A stretch of 64,000 nt of DNA from Vreelandella halophila (GCF_019903425.1 NZ_JACHUZ010000013.1:2424361-2488360), one strand, 5' to 3'; counted from the stretch's first letter, positions 33,686-43,970 are shown. Notes: generated from the sequence alone by a model not told the origin. Numbers and translations are program-made.

Positions 33686-34317
33686 TGCTCACCGCCCTCG
33701 TCGACAATGATGTCACGGTCACCGTGGACGACTTCCACCAGCTTGATCGCTTCCTGCTCCATATTGACGACCATTTCGTCGACACGGCGGATGAAGAACC
33801 GATGGAAGATCAGGGCCGGGATGGCCACCGTCAGGCCCGCCGCCGTCGTGATCAGGGCCTCGGAAATGCCGCCGGCCAGCACGCCAGGGTCGCCCACGCC
33901 GGCCAGCTGGATCTGGGAGAACACCTTGATCATACCGATGACCGTGCCCAGAAGCCCCAGAAGCGGCGTGATGACCGCGATTGTGCCGAGCGGGTTGAGG
34001 AAGCGCTCAAGCTCGTGCACCACCTGGGAGGCCTCGTGTTCGATGCTCTCCTTCATGATGTCGCGGCCATGCTTGGCGTTGCTGAGACCGGCCGCCATGA
34101 TCCGGCCGATGGGCGAGGATTCCTGGATCGCCTTGAGCCGGCGCGAGTTCAGCTCCTTTTTCTTGATCAGCCGCCAGAGCTCATTGGTGGTCGCCGCCGG
34201 CGCCACGCGGCTGATCCGCAGCGCATAGAATCGCTCAATGATGATGGCCAGCGCCAGGATGGAACAGATGAGCAGCGGAATCATGATGAATCCGCCGGGC
34301 CTCAGAAGCTCGAGCAC
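33682..34317 (-). CDS. exbB: ExbB/TolQ-family proton channel protein
   Basis: This encodes a 211-residue MotA/TolQ/ExbB-family protein. Three membrane helices are visible: FIMIPLLICSILALAIIIE near the N-terminus, then PLGTIAVITPLLGLLGTVIG and GISEALITTAAGLTVAIPAL in the C-terminal half. The second and third form the channel that works with ExbD. Its ATG overlaps nothing upstream; comEC ends 36 bases earlier on the same strand. It is the first gene of the exbB-exbD-msbA-lpxK run. Confidence 0.92.
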   Translation of the reverse strand: MLELLRPGGFIMIPLLICSILALAIIIERFYALRISRVAPAATTNELWRLIKKKELNSRRLKAIQESSPIGRIMAAGLSNAKHGRDIMKESIEHEASQVVHELERFLNPLGTIAVITPLLGLLGTVIGMIKVFSQIQLAGVGDPGVLAGGISEALITTAAGLTVAIPALIFHRFFIRRVDEMVVNMEQEAIKLVEVVHGDRDIIVDEGGEQ

Positions 34318-34353
34318 ACGCCTTCTCCATGCCGTTGAACAAGCGCCGACACT

Positions 34354-36420
34354 TTAGCACAGGCGCACCTTCTGGCCACAATCCCGCGCGGGTTCCACGC
34401 GCCACCCGCCCTCTTCCGGCAGCAATCGCAGTTCCCCGGTTCGAGGAGTGAACAGCACCCGCGTATCCGCTTTTTCGTAACGCTCAAGAGCCGGCGCTCC
34501 GGCTTCCCCCTGATACCAGTCGGGCGGCGCGATCACTGACACCACCGGCGACAGCGCCTCGATGAAACCAAGCTGGGAGGACCGCCCCTGGCCACCCCTT
34601 GGCGCCACCAGAAGATCAACCTCACGGCTCCGGCCGAGCTCCCGCAGAAGCCGCCTTTCCCCGCGACGGTCCACAGGGCCGGTAAGCAGCGCTGTGTGCT
34701 CTCCACGGCGCAGCAACAGACTGCATTTGCCGCCGGCAGCCAAACCACGCAGGGAGGCATGCCCCCTGCCCGCCTGCTCCTCCAGTCTGCATTCAGAAGC
34801 CGCGGTCACACGCCTGATCTCCGGAAGCCTGGGGGAGGTCCAGTGCCGTTGCGGATCCATTCCGGGATGGCCAAGCACCAGCTGGTCAATCGTGCCAACC
34901 TCCAGGGCGTCCAGCCAGGCGCCGATGCGATCGCGGGTAATGGCCCGGGTCCGCGCACCGGGGTCGCGCCCATCAAACAGCACCGTCCGTTTGCCTTCCC
35001 GCACCAGCACCACTGGCCCGCCCACGCCATCCGCTATCCGCAGCTCATGGGCATCCGCAACGGGTGCCCCTGCCTGGTGCGCGGAGAGCGGAAGCAGGCA
35101 CACCACACCAGTGGCCAGCACACGATAGTGCCAGCCAAGCGGCAGGAGCGCGCACAGCACCACGCCGGCACCCAGCAGTGCGATGCCCGGGGCAGGCACC
35201 GGCAGTTCAAAGGCCCACTGTTGAGCCCACCCCAGGAATGACCAGAGGCCGGTGACCGCCATGTCCACGCCCGGAACCACCCAGCTTGCGGATTCCGGAT
35301 GGAGCAGCAGCAATGGAGCGGCAACCAGAATCACGGGCATCACCACAATGGAAAGCCAGGGAATGGCAACCAGGTTCACAGCAAAGGCGACGCCGGAGGG
35401 AGCCATTCCATGCCACAGAAGCAGCGGTGCAAGGCCGGCCACCACTGAAAACTGGGCCAGGACCAGTCCCCTTACGGCGCCAGGGGATCGGAAGCGGGCA
35501 CCCAGCCCGAGTATGAGACAGGCAACGGCCCCGAATGAAAGCCAGAACCCCGGCCCCCAAAAAGCCCGTGGCTCCAGCATCACCACCACCATGAGCGCCA
35601 TCAGCCAGCCATCCCAGAGCCGCCACTGGCGCCCGGAGGCCAGCATCCAGCCTGCCACGGCCACCATCACCAGCGCCCTCTGGGTCGGCACGGTCAGACC
35701 GGCGAGCAATGCGTAGCCCATCGCCACCAGCCCCACCAGCGCAAAGGCAACCAGCCGCCCGGCTGTGGGTCGCTTGTGAGCAAGGCGGGTGATGGGCACT
35801 CCCAGGGCCAGGCCGGCAATGGCTGCGACCAGGCCAACGTGCAGGCCGGATATGGCAACCAGGTGCTGTGTGCCCGTGGCATCCAGCCGCGCCCAATGCT
35901 CTTTCTCAAGACCCGCCCGGCTGCCGAACAGCAGCGCTTCCACCAGCTCCGGGTTGCGCAGACGCTGCCCGTGGCGACTGAGGCGATGGATGAGAGCAAT
36001 GCGGGCCGAATGATAATGGCAGGCGGGTCCACAGGCTTCCGGCGCCGGCTCCATGCTTCGGACCCTGGCAACAGCGCCGATGCACTCACGCCAGAGCCAT
36101 CGCTCGAAGCCACCACCACCCGCATTCAGTGGGCCATGAGGCGGATCAAGACGGGCTTCCACAACCAAGCCACCACTGATCCGATGGCGGGATCTGTCGC
36201 CTTCCACCGTGGCCCTGATCCGGGCGGGCACTGTTCTTTGGTCTCCCGCTGTACAGAGCACGAAAGCCAGCTGACCGCTGCTGGTGCGCCGGGCCGGCTC
36301 GCAGACATAGCCCTTGACGGTGACGACTTCAGACCATGCCTCCGGCTCAGCGGGTGGCTGTACCCCCGGCCATTCCAGTAGGATAAGCACAACTGTCAGC
36401 GCCAGCATCCCTGCGCGCAT
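34354..36420 (-). CDS. comEC: ComEC/Rec2-family DNA uptake channel, with altered metallo-beta-lactamase motif
   Basis: This encodes about 688 residues from the ATG at 36420, where AAGGG lies at a suitable distance; other ATGs at 36438 and 36450 are possible. An N-terminal OB-like domain (VVTVKGYVCEP) comes first, then the Competence domain with the signature THLVAISGLHVGLVAAIAG and many membrane helices, then a C-terminal metallo-beta-lactamase-like domain. In the last, the usual S-H-x-x-x-D-H cluster reads GHPGMDPQRH, so the metal site looks incomplete. The protein should carry single-stranded DNA across the inner membrane during transformation. It is divergent from the DUF2062 gene with a gap of only 52 bases. 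Confidence 0.88.
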   Translation of the reverse strand: MRAGMLALTVVLILLEWPGVQPPAEPEAWSEVVTVKGYVCEPARRTSSGQLAFVLCTAGDQRTVPARIRATVEGDRSRHRISGGLVVEARLDPPHGPLNAGGGGFERWLWRECIGAVARVRSMEPAPEACGPACHYHSARIALIHRLSRHGQRLRNPELVEALLFGSRAGLEKEHWARLDATGTQHLVAISGLHVGLVAAIAGLALGVPITRLAHKRPTAGRLVAFALVGLVAMGYALLAGLTVPTQRALVMVAVAGWMLASGRQWRLWDGWLMALMVVVMLEPRAFWGPGFWLSFGAVACLILGLGARFRSPGAVRGLVLAQFSVVAGLAPLLLWHGMAPSGVAFAVNLVAIPWLSIVVMPVILVAAPLLLLHPESASWVVPGVDMAVTGLWSFLGWAQQWAFELPVPAPGIALLGAGVVLCALLPLGWHYRVLATGVVCLLPLSAHQAGAPVADAHELRIADGVGGPVVLVREGKRTVLFDGRDPGARTRAITRDRIGAWLDALEVGTIDQLVLGHPGMDPQRHWTSPRLPEIRRVTAASECRLEEQAGRGHASLRGLAAGGKCSLLLRRGEHTALLTGPVDRRGERRLLRELGRSREVDLLVAPRGGQGRSSQLGFIEALSPVVSVIAPPDWYQGEAGAPALERYEKADTRVLFTPRTGELRLLPEEGGWRVEPARDCGQKVRLC

Positions 36421-36472
36421 AGCACCCTTCCCTGTCATACCTGTTTTCATTCGGATGAGGTGAGCTTCACTC

Positions 36473-37006
36473 ATGGACAGACGTTTCTTCAAGCGCCTCA
36501 TCCCGCACCCGGACCAGCTCCGCCGGTTCCGTGCCCTGAAGCTGCTCGGTAACGTCCTGCATGAACCCAACCTGTGGCACATCAACCGCCACTCGGTTTC
36601 CAGGGCCATCCTGCTTGGCGTGTTCTGGTGCATGGTGCCCATGCCCTTCCAGAGCCTGCCGGCCGCCATGACGGCGATCTGGTTCAATGCCAACCTGCCG
36701 CTGACCCTGATCACCCTCTGGATCAGCAACCCCCTGACAATGGGGCCACTGCTCTACGCGGGTTACGCCGTCGGCGTCCTGGTGCTCGGGCGCCCGGGAG
36801 AGGCGGAGCAGTTCCAGCTCAGCTGGGAATGGATCAGCAGCCGCCTGATCGAGGTGGGCGTGCCGCTGTACATCGGGTCCCTGATTCTCGGTGTGGTCTT
36901 TTCACTCTGCGCCTATCTCGCCATACAGCAGTTATGGCGGCGGCGCGTGCGCCAGCGCTGGCATCAGCGTCAGCGCGAACGCCGCCTCAGGAATGGGCCT
37001 CACTGA
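36473..37006 (+). CDS. DUF2062 membrane protein
   Basis: This encodes a 177-residue protein of the DUF2062 family. The N-terminal soluble part is followed by the family signature HSVSRAILLGVFWCMVPMPF and a hydrophobic ANLPLTLITLWISNPLTMGP segment. Another membrane helix (VPLYIGSLILGVVFSLCAYL) lies near residue 140, and a basic tail rich in Arg and Gln ends the protein. It is an inner-membrane protein with no established biochemical role. Its end overlaps the convergent lolD by 20 bases. It often lies beside comEC in gammaproteobacteria, but the meaning of that link is unknown. Confidence 0.88.
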   Translation: MDRRFFKRLIPHPDQLRRFRALKLLGNVLHEPNLWHINRHSVSRAILLGVFWCMVPMPFQSLPAAMTAIWFNANLPLTLITLWISNPLTMGPLLYAGYAVGVLVLGRPGEAEQFQLSWEWISSRLIEVGVPLYIGSLILGVVFSLCAYLAIQQLWRRRVRQRWHQRQRERRLRNGPH

Positions 37007-37676
37007 TCCCGCCGTGATCCAGGCGCAGAACCCGCCCCATCCCCTGCGCCAGTTCCAGGTCATGGCTTACCACCACAAAGGCGGAATCCAGCTGCTCGTT
37101 CAGTTCGCGCATCAGGCTCTGGATGCGCTCGCCGGTATCGTCATCCAGATTGCCGGTGGGTTCGTCCATCAGCACGCAGCGGGGATCATTGACCAGCGCC
37201 CGTGCGATCGCCACCCGCTGGCGCTCACCCCCGGAAAGCTCCGAGGGCTTGTGCTTCAGGCGCTCGCCCAGGCCCACGCGTTCCAGCAGGTCCCGGGCCT
37301 TCGCCCGCGCCTGCCGGGGGCTGTAAGTACCCAATGCCGCCGGGAGGGCCACGTTGTCCAGCGCGCTGAATTCCGCCAGCAGGTGATGGAACTGGTACAC
37401 GAACCCCAGTGTGCGGTTGCGGAAGCGGCAGCGTTCACGCTCGCGCATGCCGTGGATGTCCTCGCCGTCGATCCAGACCGCTCCCTCGCTGGGCCGGTCC
37501 AGCCCACCCAGCATGTTGAGCAGCGTGGTCTTACCCGAGCCTGAGCTGCCCACGATGGCCAGTGTTTCCCCGGGTGCAACGCTCAGGTTCACATCCGAGA
37601 ACACGCGCAGGGTTTCACGTCCCTCGCGGTAGGTCTTGGCCAGGTCCTGGCACTGGATGATCGGTGTCTCACTCAT
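36987..37676 (-). CDS. lolD: lipoprotein-releasing ABC transporter ATPase LolD
   Basis: This encodes about 229 residues from the ATG at 37676 ([16 protein letters not shown]), which overlaps the lolC stop by eight bases; the longer frame to 37736 is not needed. Walker A is [18 protein letters not shown], the signature [17 protein letters not shown], and Walker [34 protein letters not shown] is the typical Q-loop segment of LolD. It powers release of outer-membrane lipoproteins from the inner membrane to LolA. Confidence 0.94.
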   Translation of the reverse strand: MSETPIIQCQDLAKTYREGRETLRVFSDVNLSVAPGETLAIVGSSGSGKTTLLNMLGGLDRPSEGAVWIDGEDIHGMRERERCRFRNRTLGFVYQFHHLLAEFSALDNVALPAALGTYSPRQARAKARDLLERVGLGERLKHKPSELSGGERQRVAIARALVNDPRCVLMDEPTGNLDDDTGERIQSLMRELNEQLDSAFVVVSHDLELAQGMGRVLRLDHGGISEAHS

Positions 37677-38910
37677 AACGCAGGGCCTCCGCCGGCTGCA
37701 CCCGGGAGGCACGCCACGCCGGGTAGATGGTTGCAAGCAGGCTCATGGCCAGGCCCGCGCCGCCCACAATGAGCACGTCGTTAAGCTGAAGCTCGGACGG
37801 CAGGTAGCTGATGAAGTACACATCCGCGCTCAGGAACTGCATGCTCAGAACGCTCTCAACCCACTCGATGACGCTGCTGATGTTGAGCGCCAGCAGTACG
37901 CCCAGGCCGGTGCCAATCAGGGTGCCGCCCACACCAATCACACCGCCTTGGATGACGAACACCGCCATGATGCCGGCCGGGGTCATGCCCATGGTCCGGA
38001 GAATGGCGATATCCGCCTTCTTGTCCGTCACCACCATGACCAGCGCCGAGACGATGTTGAACGCGGCCACCGCCACGATGAACATCAGCAGGAGGCCGAT
38101 CATGGTCTTCTCCATCTGGATCGCCTGGAACAGGTTACCGTGGGTCTGCGTCCAGTTCATGGTCCGGTAGGCACCCGGCAGCGACTGCGCGATGCGGTTG
38201 GCCACCATCGGGGCCTGGAAGAGCTCCTCCACCTGGATCCGCACCCCCTGGGCGCGGTCGCCGAGCCGCAGCAGCTTGCCCGCGTCCCGGTAGTGGATCA
38301 GGGTGTAGGTGCTGTCGAGTTCCGCCCCGACGCTGAAGGTGCCTACCAGCGTGAACCGTTTCATCCGAGGCAGCACACCCGCCGGAGAAACGGACGCCTC
38401 CGGCAGCACCACCGTCACCCGGTCTCCCATTCGGATACCCAGGCGCCGTGCCAGCGCCTCCCCCAGGATGATGCCGAACTCATCCGCCTTGAGGTTCGAT
38501 AGACTGCCATGGGTCATGTGTTTCTGGATGATCGAGACGTCGGGTTCATGCTCCGGGTCAACGCCGTTGATGAGTGCGCCCTGCACTTCCCCCCTTCCCG
38601 TGAGCATGCCTTCCGCCCGTGAGAAAGGCGCCACGCCCGTCACTTTGGGGTTTGACTCGGCGACCCGGGCCACATCGCGCCAGTCTTCCATGCCCTCGGG
38701 GCTCTGGACCACGGCGTGCGGCACCATGCCGAGAATGCGCTCACGCAACTCCCGGTCGAAGCCGTTCATGACCGAAAGCACGGTGATCAGCACCATAACC
38801 CCGAGGATCAGGCCCAGCATCGAGACTAGGGAAATGAAGGAGATGAAGTGGTTGCGTCGTTTGGCGGCGGTGTAGCGCAGGCCGATGAATACGGAAAGGG
38901 GTCTGAACAT
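37669..38910 (-). CDS. lolC: lipoprotein-releasing ABC transporter permease LolC/E-type
   Basis: This encodes a 413-residue permease with four membrane helices. The first (FISLVSMLGLILGVMVLITV) lies after IGLRYTAAKRRNHFISFISL, the usual LolC/LolE start, and three more follow a large periplasmic domain. QMEKTMIGLLLMFIVAVAAF and the C-terminal [17 protein letters not shown] are family signatures. Only one permease gene lies next to lolD here; either the second one is elsewhere or this is the single LolF-type permease that works as a homodimer. The PilZ gene is divergent, about 90 bases away. Confidence 0.92.
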   Translation of the reverse strand: MFRPLSVFIGLRYTAAKRRNHFISFISLVSMLGLILGVMVLITVLSVMNGFDRELRERILGMVPHAVVQSPEGMEDWRDVARVAESNPKVTGVAPFSRAEGMLTGRGEVQGALINGVDPEHEPDVSIIQKHMTHGSLSNLKADEFGIILGEALARRLGIRMGDRVTVVLPEASVSPAGVLPRMKRFTLVGTFSVGAELDSTYTLIHYRDAGKLLRLGDRAQGVRIQVEELFQAPMVANRIAQSLPGAYRTMNWTQTHGNLFQAIQMEKTMIGLLLMFIVAVAAFNIVSALVMVVTDKKADIAILRTMGMTPAGIMAVFVIQGGVIGVGGTLIGTGLGVLLALNISSVIEWVESVLSMQFLSADVYFISYLPSELQLNDVLIVGGAGLAMSLLATIYPAWRASRVQPAEALRYE

Positions 38911-39002
38911 AGATGGTTACCGGAATCCTTGGGCAGGTCGGCCGCGCCTGCACTGTCATGAATCACTGTTACACTCAGAGGGATCGGCTCCAGGAGAACG
39001 TC

Positions 39003-39599
39003 ATGCCATCAGAACACGATCCCGAGCGTCGCCAGTTCTACCGGATCGAGGACCGCGTGGGCCTCGAGTGCCGTCAACTCGAGGGGGAACCAGACGGTCC
39101 CCCGGAAACCCTCTTCGAGGGCGGTGAAACGCTTCCACTGGAGGAGGAGCTGCGCCGGCATGATGCGGAGATCCGTCATCAGCTCGGGCTGCTTTCGGAA
39201 AGCGACCGGGTCCTCTCCCAGCTTGCCCGTGCCCTCAACGAGAAGCTCGACACGGTGGCGCGGATTATGACCTTTCAGCAGAATCCCTTGCAAGACAGTG
39301 AGTGGGTTCATGTCACCCTCAGTGAGGGAGGCCTCTCCTTCATCACCACGGACCCCGTGCCCGAGCTGGATTCACTGATGGCCGTGCGCCTGACCCTGAT
39401 GCCCGAACTCAGCCAGGTTGCCGCCTATGGCCGCGTGGTATCCGTGGATGAAACGGACAACGGCAACCGCCTGCACCTCCAGTTCCACAACATGGAGGAT
39501 GCCGAGCGCCAGCAGATCGCCCGGCATGTGCTCAGGCTCCAGGCCCGGGAGCGCCAGCAGGCCCGACAGCGCCGTGAGCAGCGCGGAGACACCCCCTGA
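39003..39599 (+). CDS. PilZ domain protein
   Basis: This encodes about 198 residues. The ATG at 39003 has the SD AGGAG six bases upstream; the frame is open to 38913. The N-terminal RRQFYRIEDRVGLECRQL looks like the R-x-x-x-R arm of PilZ domains, and VTLSEGGLSFITTDPVPEL near residue 103 matches the second half ([D/N]-x-S-x-x-G), though the acidic first residue is absent. A helical linker separates the two, so cyclic-di-GMP binding is plausible but not certain. The C-terminus is Arg- and Gln-rich. The protein is cytoplasmic and may link surface behaviour to cyclic-di-GMP; no partner is visible next to it. Confidence 0.8.
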   Translation: MPSEHDPERRQFYRIEDRVGLECRQLEGEPDGPPETLFEGGETLPLEEELRRHDAEIRHQLGLLSESDRVLSQLARALNEKLDTVARIMTFQQNPLQDSEWVHVTLSEGGLSFITTDPVPELDSLMAVRLTLMPELSQVAAYGRVVSVDETDNGNRLHLQFHNMEDAERQQIARHVLRLQARERQQARQRREQRGDTP

Positions 39600-39673
39600 C
39601 TCGACGCAGCCGCCTCTTACGCTATAGTTAGGGAAACACTCATGGATCACCGAGTCTCACCGGAACCACAATC

Positions 39674-40051
39674 ATGCGTACACTGACTCCCCGACAATTC
39701 TGTTGCCGGCTTGCCACGCTCACACTACTGCCTCTGGCGGCATCCTTGGCCCCTGCCCAGCAGATGGCCAACCCCGAATCCGACGCGGACAGCGCTCGCG
39801 ACCAGCAGGAACAGCAGGCCGAGCGCACCACCCGCCCCCTCAGCCTGAAGATCCAGCAGGAAGGCAATGTCCGCACCCCACGCCGGGGTGAGAGCATGGA
39901 CTCCGTCGAGAGCCGCTTCGGTGCTCCGGAGTCCCGCCAGGGCCCCGTGGGTGAGCCGCCGATCACACGCTGGCAGTACCCGCGCTTTGTCGTGGTCTTC
40001 GAAGGCGAATGGGTCATCGACACCGTCGTGGAGCCTGACAGCACGGACTGA
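39674..40051 (+). CDS. small secreted protein of unknown function
   Basis: This encodes a 125-residue protein with a signal peptide (CCRLATLTLLPLAASLAPAQ, cleavage near PAQQ). After a Gln- and Asp-rich linker comes a compact domain, RRGESMDSVESRFGAPESRQ followed by PITRWQYPRFVVVFEGEWVI, that looks conserved in gammaproteobacteria. The G-x-S-x-x-x-V-x-x-x-x-G-x-P pattern recalls the SmpA/BamE-like fold of small envelope proteins, but the match is weak. It should be periplasmic. Its gene is followed 50 bases later by aguA, and an expression link is possible. Confidence 0.72.
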   Translation: MRTLTPRQFCCRLATLTLLPLAASLAPAQQMANPESDADSARDQQEQQAERTTRPLSLKIQQEGNVRTPRRGESMDSVESRFGAPESRQGPVGEPPITRWQYPRFVVVFEGEWVIDTVVEPDSTD

Positions 40052-40100
40052 ACCCGGTATTGTTACGCGCCCAGAATCGACACCGGAGGTCCCCGGAGCC

Positions 40101-41144
40101 GTGAGCCGTTTCCGTCTAGCCGCCGAATGGGCAAACCAGGGCTCTGTCCTGATGGCCTGGCCCCAGCCGGATTCCGACTGGGCTGGCCTCGCCGATCGCG
40201 CCGAGCCCACCTTCACCGCCATAGCACGGGCGATCCTGGCCGAGCAGGACCTCATCCTCTGCGTCAACAGTGAGCGCCAGTCCCTTGATCTCCATGACCA
40301 CCTTGTTTCCGGAACGGATCAGGGCCGGCTGCACACCGTGGTCGTGGCCACCAACGATACCTGGGCCCGCGACTTCGGTCCCCTGGCGCTGAGCAATGGC
40401 ACTGAGTGGCGCCTACTGGACGCGACCTTCAATGGCTGGGGCAACAAGTTCCCCTCTGACCTGGATAACGCGGTCAACCAGGCTCTCCACACCCAGGGCG
40501 CACTGGGCAGCCTGCCCCTGGAAAGTGACTCCCTGGTGGTGGAAGGCGGCGCACTGGAAACCGACGGCCTGGGCACCCTGCTGGTCAACCGCCCCTGCGT
40601 CCTCAACCCCAATCGTCGCAACCCTGAGCCGGCGTTCGAGCGGATGACGCAATGGTTCCATGAGCGGCTCGGCGCGGAGCGCATACTCTGGTTGGATCAC
40701 GGCCACCTGGAAGGTGACGATACCGATGGTCACATCGACACACTGGCCCGCTTCACCGACGCCGGCCACATCGTCTATCAGGGCTGCAATGCCCCGGACG
40801 ATGAGCATTACCCGGAGCTGCAGGCAATGGCCCGGGAACTCGCGGCGTTCAGGGATGCCGACGGTCAGCCCTACCGGCTCACGGCCCTGCCCTGGCCGGA
40901 CCCGGTGTACGACGGCGACGGCAACCGGCTACCAGCCACCTACGCGAACTTCCTGATTACCAACCACTCCGTACTGGTGCCATGCTATGGCGTGCCACAG
41001 GATGACGAGGCCTGCCGTGTCCTGGCCGACTGTTTCCCGGATCGCCGGGTTCAGGGCGTCCAGTGTTGCCCGCTGATCCACCAGGGCGGCAGCCTTCACT
41101 GCCTGACCATGCAGCTGCCACCGGGAGCCGTGCCCAATGCCTGA
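40101..41144 (+). CDS. aguA: agmatine deiminase AguA
   Basis: This encodes about 347 residues from a GTG at 40101, with GGAGGT ten bases upstream; the longer frame from 39867 overlaps the previous gene. The enzyme turns agmatine into N-carbamoylputrescine and ammonia. Family landmarks are DTWARDFGPLAL, VVEGGALETDGLGTLLVN, GHLEGDDTDGHIDTLARF and the C-terminal GGSLHCLTMQLPPG, with the catalytic Cys at about residue 334. The stop overlaps the next gene, aguB, by eight bases. The two together convert agmatine to putrescine in the cytoplasm. Confidence 0.95.
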   Translation: MSRFRLAAEWANQGSVLMAWPQPDSDWAGLADRAEPTFTAIARAILAEQDLILCVNSERQSLDLHDHLVSGTDQGRLHTVVVATNDTWARDFGPLALSNGTEWRLLDATFNGWGNKFPSDLDNAVNQALHTQGALGSLPLESDSLVVEGGALETDGLGTLLVNRPCVLNPNRRNPEPAFERMTQWFHERLGAERILWLDHGHLEGDDTDGHIDTLARFTDAGHIVYQGCNAPDDEHYPELQAMARELAAFRDADGQPYRLTALPWPDPVYDGDGNRLPATYANFLITNHSVLVPCYGVPQDDEACRVLADCFPDRRVQGVQCCPLIHQGGSLHCLTMQLPPGAVPNA

Positions 41145-42039
41145 TAACCGCCCGTTTTCCGCCGCTGCCATCCAGCAGAGCTGTGGTGCGGATCGCGATG
41201 CCAACCTGGCCCATTCCGCGCGCCTGATCGAGAGCGCCGCGGAGCGTGGGGCTGATCTGGTGGTCCTGCAGGAGCTTCACACCGGCCCCTATTTCTGCCA
41301 GGAGGAAGCCACGGACGTCTTCGACCGGGCCGAATCCATTCCCGGCCCTACCACCCGTTTCCTGGGCGAACTGGCGGCCGAGTTCGGAGTCGTGATCGTG
41401 GGGTCCGTCTTCGAGAAGCGCATGGCGGGGGTTCATCACAATACGGCGGTGGTGCTGGACAGCGACGGCAGCCTGGTCGGCCGCTACCGTAAGATGCATA
41501 TCCCGGACGATCCGGGCTTCTACGAGAAATTCTACTTCACGCCCGGCGATGCCAGCCCAGAGGCCTTCCGTCCCATCGAGACCCGCCTCGGCCGGCTCGG
41601 GGTCATGGTGTGCTGGGACCAGTGGTACCCGGAAGCCGCGCGCCTGATGGCGCTGGCCGGCGCCGAGGTTCTGATCTACCCGACCGCCATCGGCTGGGCG
41701 CCCGAAGACGATGGCGACGAACAGGTACGCCAGCTGGATGCCTGGGTGACCGTCCAGCGGGGCCATGCCATTGCCAACAACCTGCCCGTGATCGCGCCCA
41801 ACCGCCATGGCTTCGAGGAAGCCCCGGATGGCTCCGGCAACGGCATTCAGTTCTGGGGCAACAGCTTCATCTGCGGCGGCCAGGGCGAATTCCTGGCGCG
41901 CAGCGAGGCGGAGGGCGACGACATCCTCCTGGCGATCATCGACCCTGACCAAACCGACAGCCTGCGGCGTATCTGGCCGTATCTGCGGGATCGCCGCGTG
42001 GACGCCTACGAGCAACTGACCCGACGCGTGAGGGATTGA
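41137..42039 (+). CDS. aguB: N-carbamoylputrescine amidase AguB
   Basis: This encodes a 300-residue nitrilase-superfamily enzyme that releases putrescine from N-carbamoylputrescine. The catalytic triad is visible: Glu in LVVLQELHTGPYFCQ, Lys in RYRKMHIPDDPGFYEKF, and Cys in LGVMVCWDQWYPEAARLM (near residue 158). The length matches plant and bacterial AguB (about 290-300). The gene overlaps aguA at the start and the MoxR gene at the end (TGATG), so all three may be translated from one message. Confidence 0.95.
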   Translation: MPDNRPFSAAAIQQSCGADRDANLAHSARLIESAAERGADLVVLQELHTGPYFCQEEATDVFDRAESIPGPTTRFLGELAAEFGVVIVGSVFEKRMAGVHHNTAVVLDSDGSLVGRYRKMHIPDDPGFYEKFYFTPGDASPEAFRPIETRLGRLGVMVCWDQWYPEAARLMALAGAEVLIYPTAIGWAPEDDGDEQVRQLDAWVTVQRGHAIANNLPVIAPNRHGFEEAPDGSGNGIQFWGNSFICGGQGEFLARSEAEGDDILLAIIDPDQTDSLRRIWPYLRDRRVDAYEQLTRRVRD

Positions 42040-42956
42040 TGCAGAACGCCGACCTGATGCAGCAGACCGCCGATCAGCTCAACCGGGTCCTGCTCGGTAA
42101 GCGTGAGCAAGTGCGCCTGGCGCTGTGCTGCGTACTCGCCCAGGGGCACCTGCTGATCGAAGACATTCCGGGTATGGGCAAGACCACGCTGTCCCACGCG
42201 CTCTCCGGCACACTCGGGCTCAGCTACAACCGGATCCAGTTCACCAGCGACCTGATGCCGGCGGACCTGCTCGGGTTCTCCATGTACGACAAGGAAGCCG
42301 GCGACCTGGTATTCCATCCCGGCCCGATCTTCGCCCAGGTGATCCTGGCGGACGAGATCAACCGCGCCTCGCCCCGCACCCAGAGCGCGCTGCTTGAAGC
42401 CATGGAGGAACGCCAGGTCTCCATCGAGGGGGAAACCCGCCCGCTGGAGGAGCCGTTCTTCGTCATTGCCACCCAGAACCCGCTGGACCAGCGCGGCACC
42501 TTTCCATTGCCGGAAAGCCAGCTGGACCGCTTCCTGATGCGCCTGACCCTGGGCTACCCGGACGAACGCGCCGAGCGTGAGCTTCTCATGGGCCGAGACC
42601 GGCGCCACATGACTGCTGAGCTGACGCCACTGCTGTCACCGGAATCCCTCCAGCGGATGCAGGCGCTACTGCCCGAGATCAGCGTCTCCGACACCCTTCT
42701 GGATTACATCCAGCGCATCCTCGCCTACAGCCGGGACATCCCGGGCGTTCTGTACGGGCTCTCTCCCAGGGCGGGTCTGGGCCTGCTGCGGGCCGCCCGC
42801 GCCTGGGCGCTGCTGGAGGGCCGTGGTCACGTACTCCCGGACGACGTCCAGGCGGTTCTGCCCAGCGTGGTTGAACACCGCCTGGTGGATGACCATCACA
42901 ACCGGCAGGAGATGCTCTCCCAGCGGATCCTGCGCGACGTGCCCGTTATCGTGTAG
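42039..42956 (+). CDS. MoxR-family AAA ATPase without its usual partners
   Basis: This encodes about 305 residues of a MoxR-type AAA+ ATPase. Walker A is EDIPGMGKTTLSHAL, Walker B ILADEINRASPRTQSALLEA, and the sensor region FFVIATQNPLDQRGTFPLPE. ATG at 42039 is the natural start (TGATG with aguB); a TTG three bases before is also in frame. MoxR proteins act as chaperones in assembling metal-dependent or membrane complexes and normally precede DUF58 and von Willebrand genes. Here those are absent and trxB follows, so its client is unknown. Confidence 0.9.
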   Translation: MQNADLMQQTADQLNRVLLGKREQVRLALCCVLAQGHLLIEDIPGMGKTTLSHALSGTLGLSYNRIQFTSDLMPADLLGFSMYDKEAGDLVFHPGPIFAQVILADEINRASPRTQSALLEAMEERQVSIEGETRPLEEPFFVIATQNPLDQRGTFPLPESQLDRFLMRLTLGYPDERAERELLMGRDRRHMTAELTPLLSPESLQRMQALLPEISVSDTLLDYIQRILAYSRDIPGVLYGLSPRAGLGLLRAARAWALLEGRGHVLPDDVQAVLPSVVEHRLVDDHHNRQEMLSQRILRDVPVIV

Positions 42957-43016
42957 CGCCGGCCCCTGCCCCGGCGTTACCATGGGTACCATTGATTGAC
43001 ACCGACTTTCCGATAG

Positions 43017-43970
<954 letters not shown>

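Noticed and set aside
36421-36729. N-terminal extension of comEC
   Set aside because: It overlaps the start of the divergent DUF2062 gene, is Arg- and Met-rich, and better starts with SD sites exist at 36420-36450.
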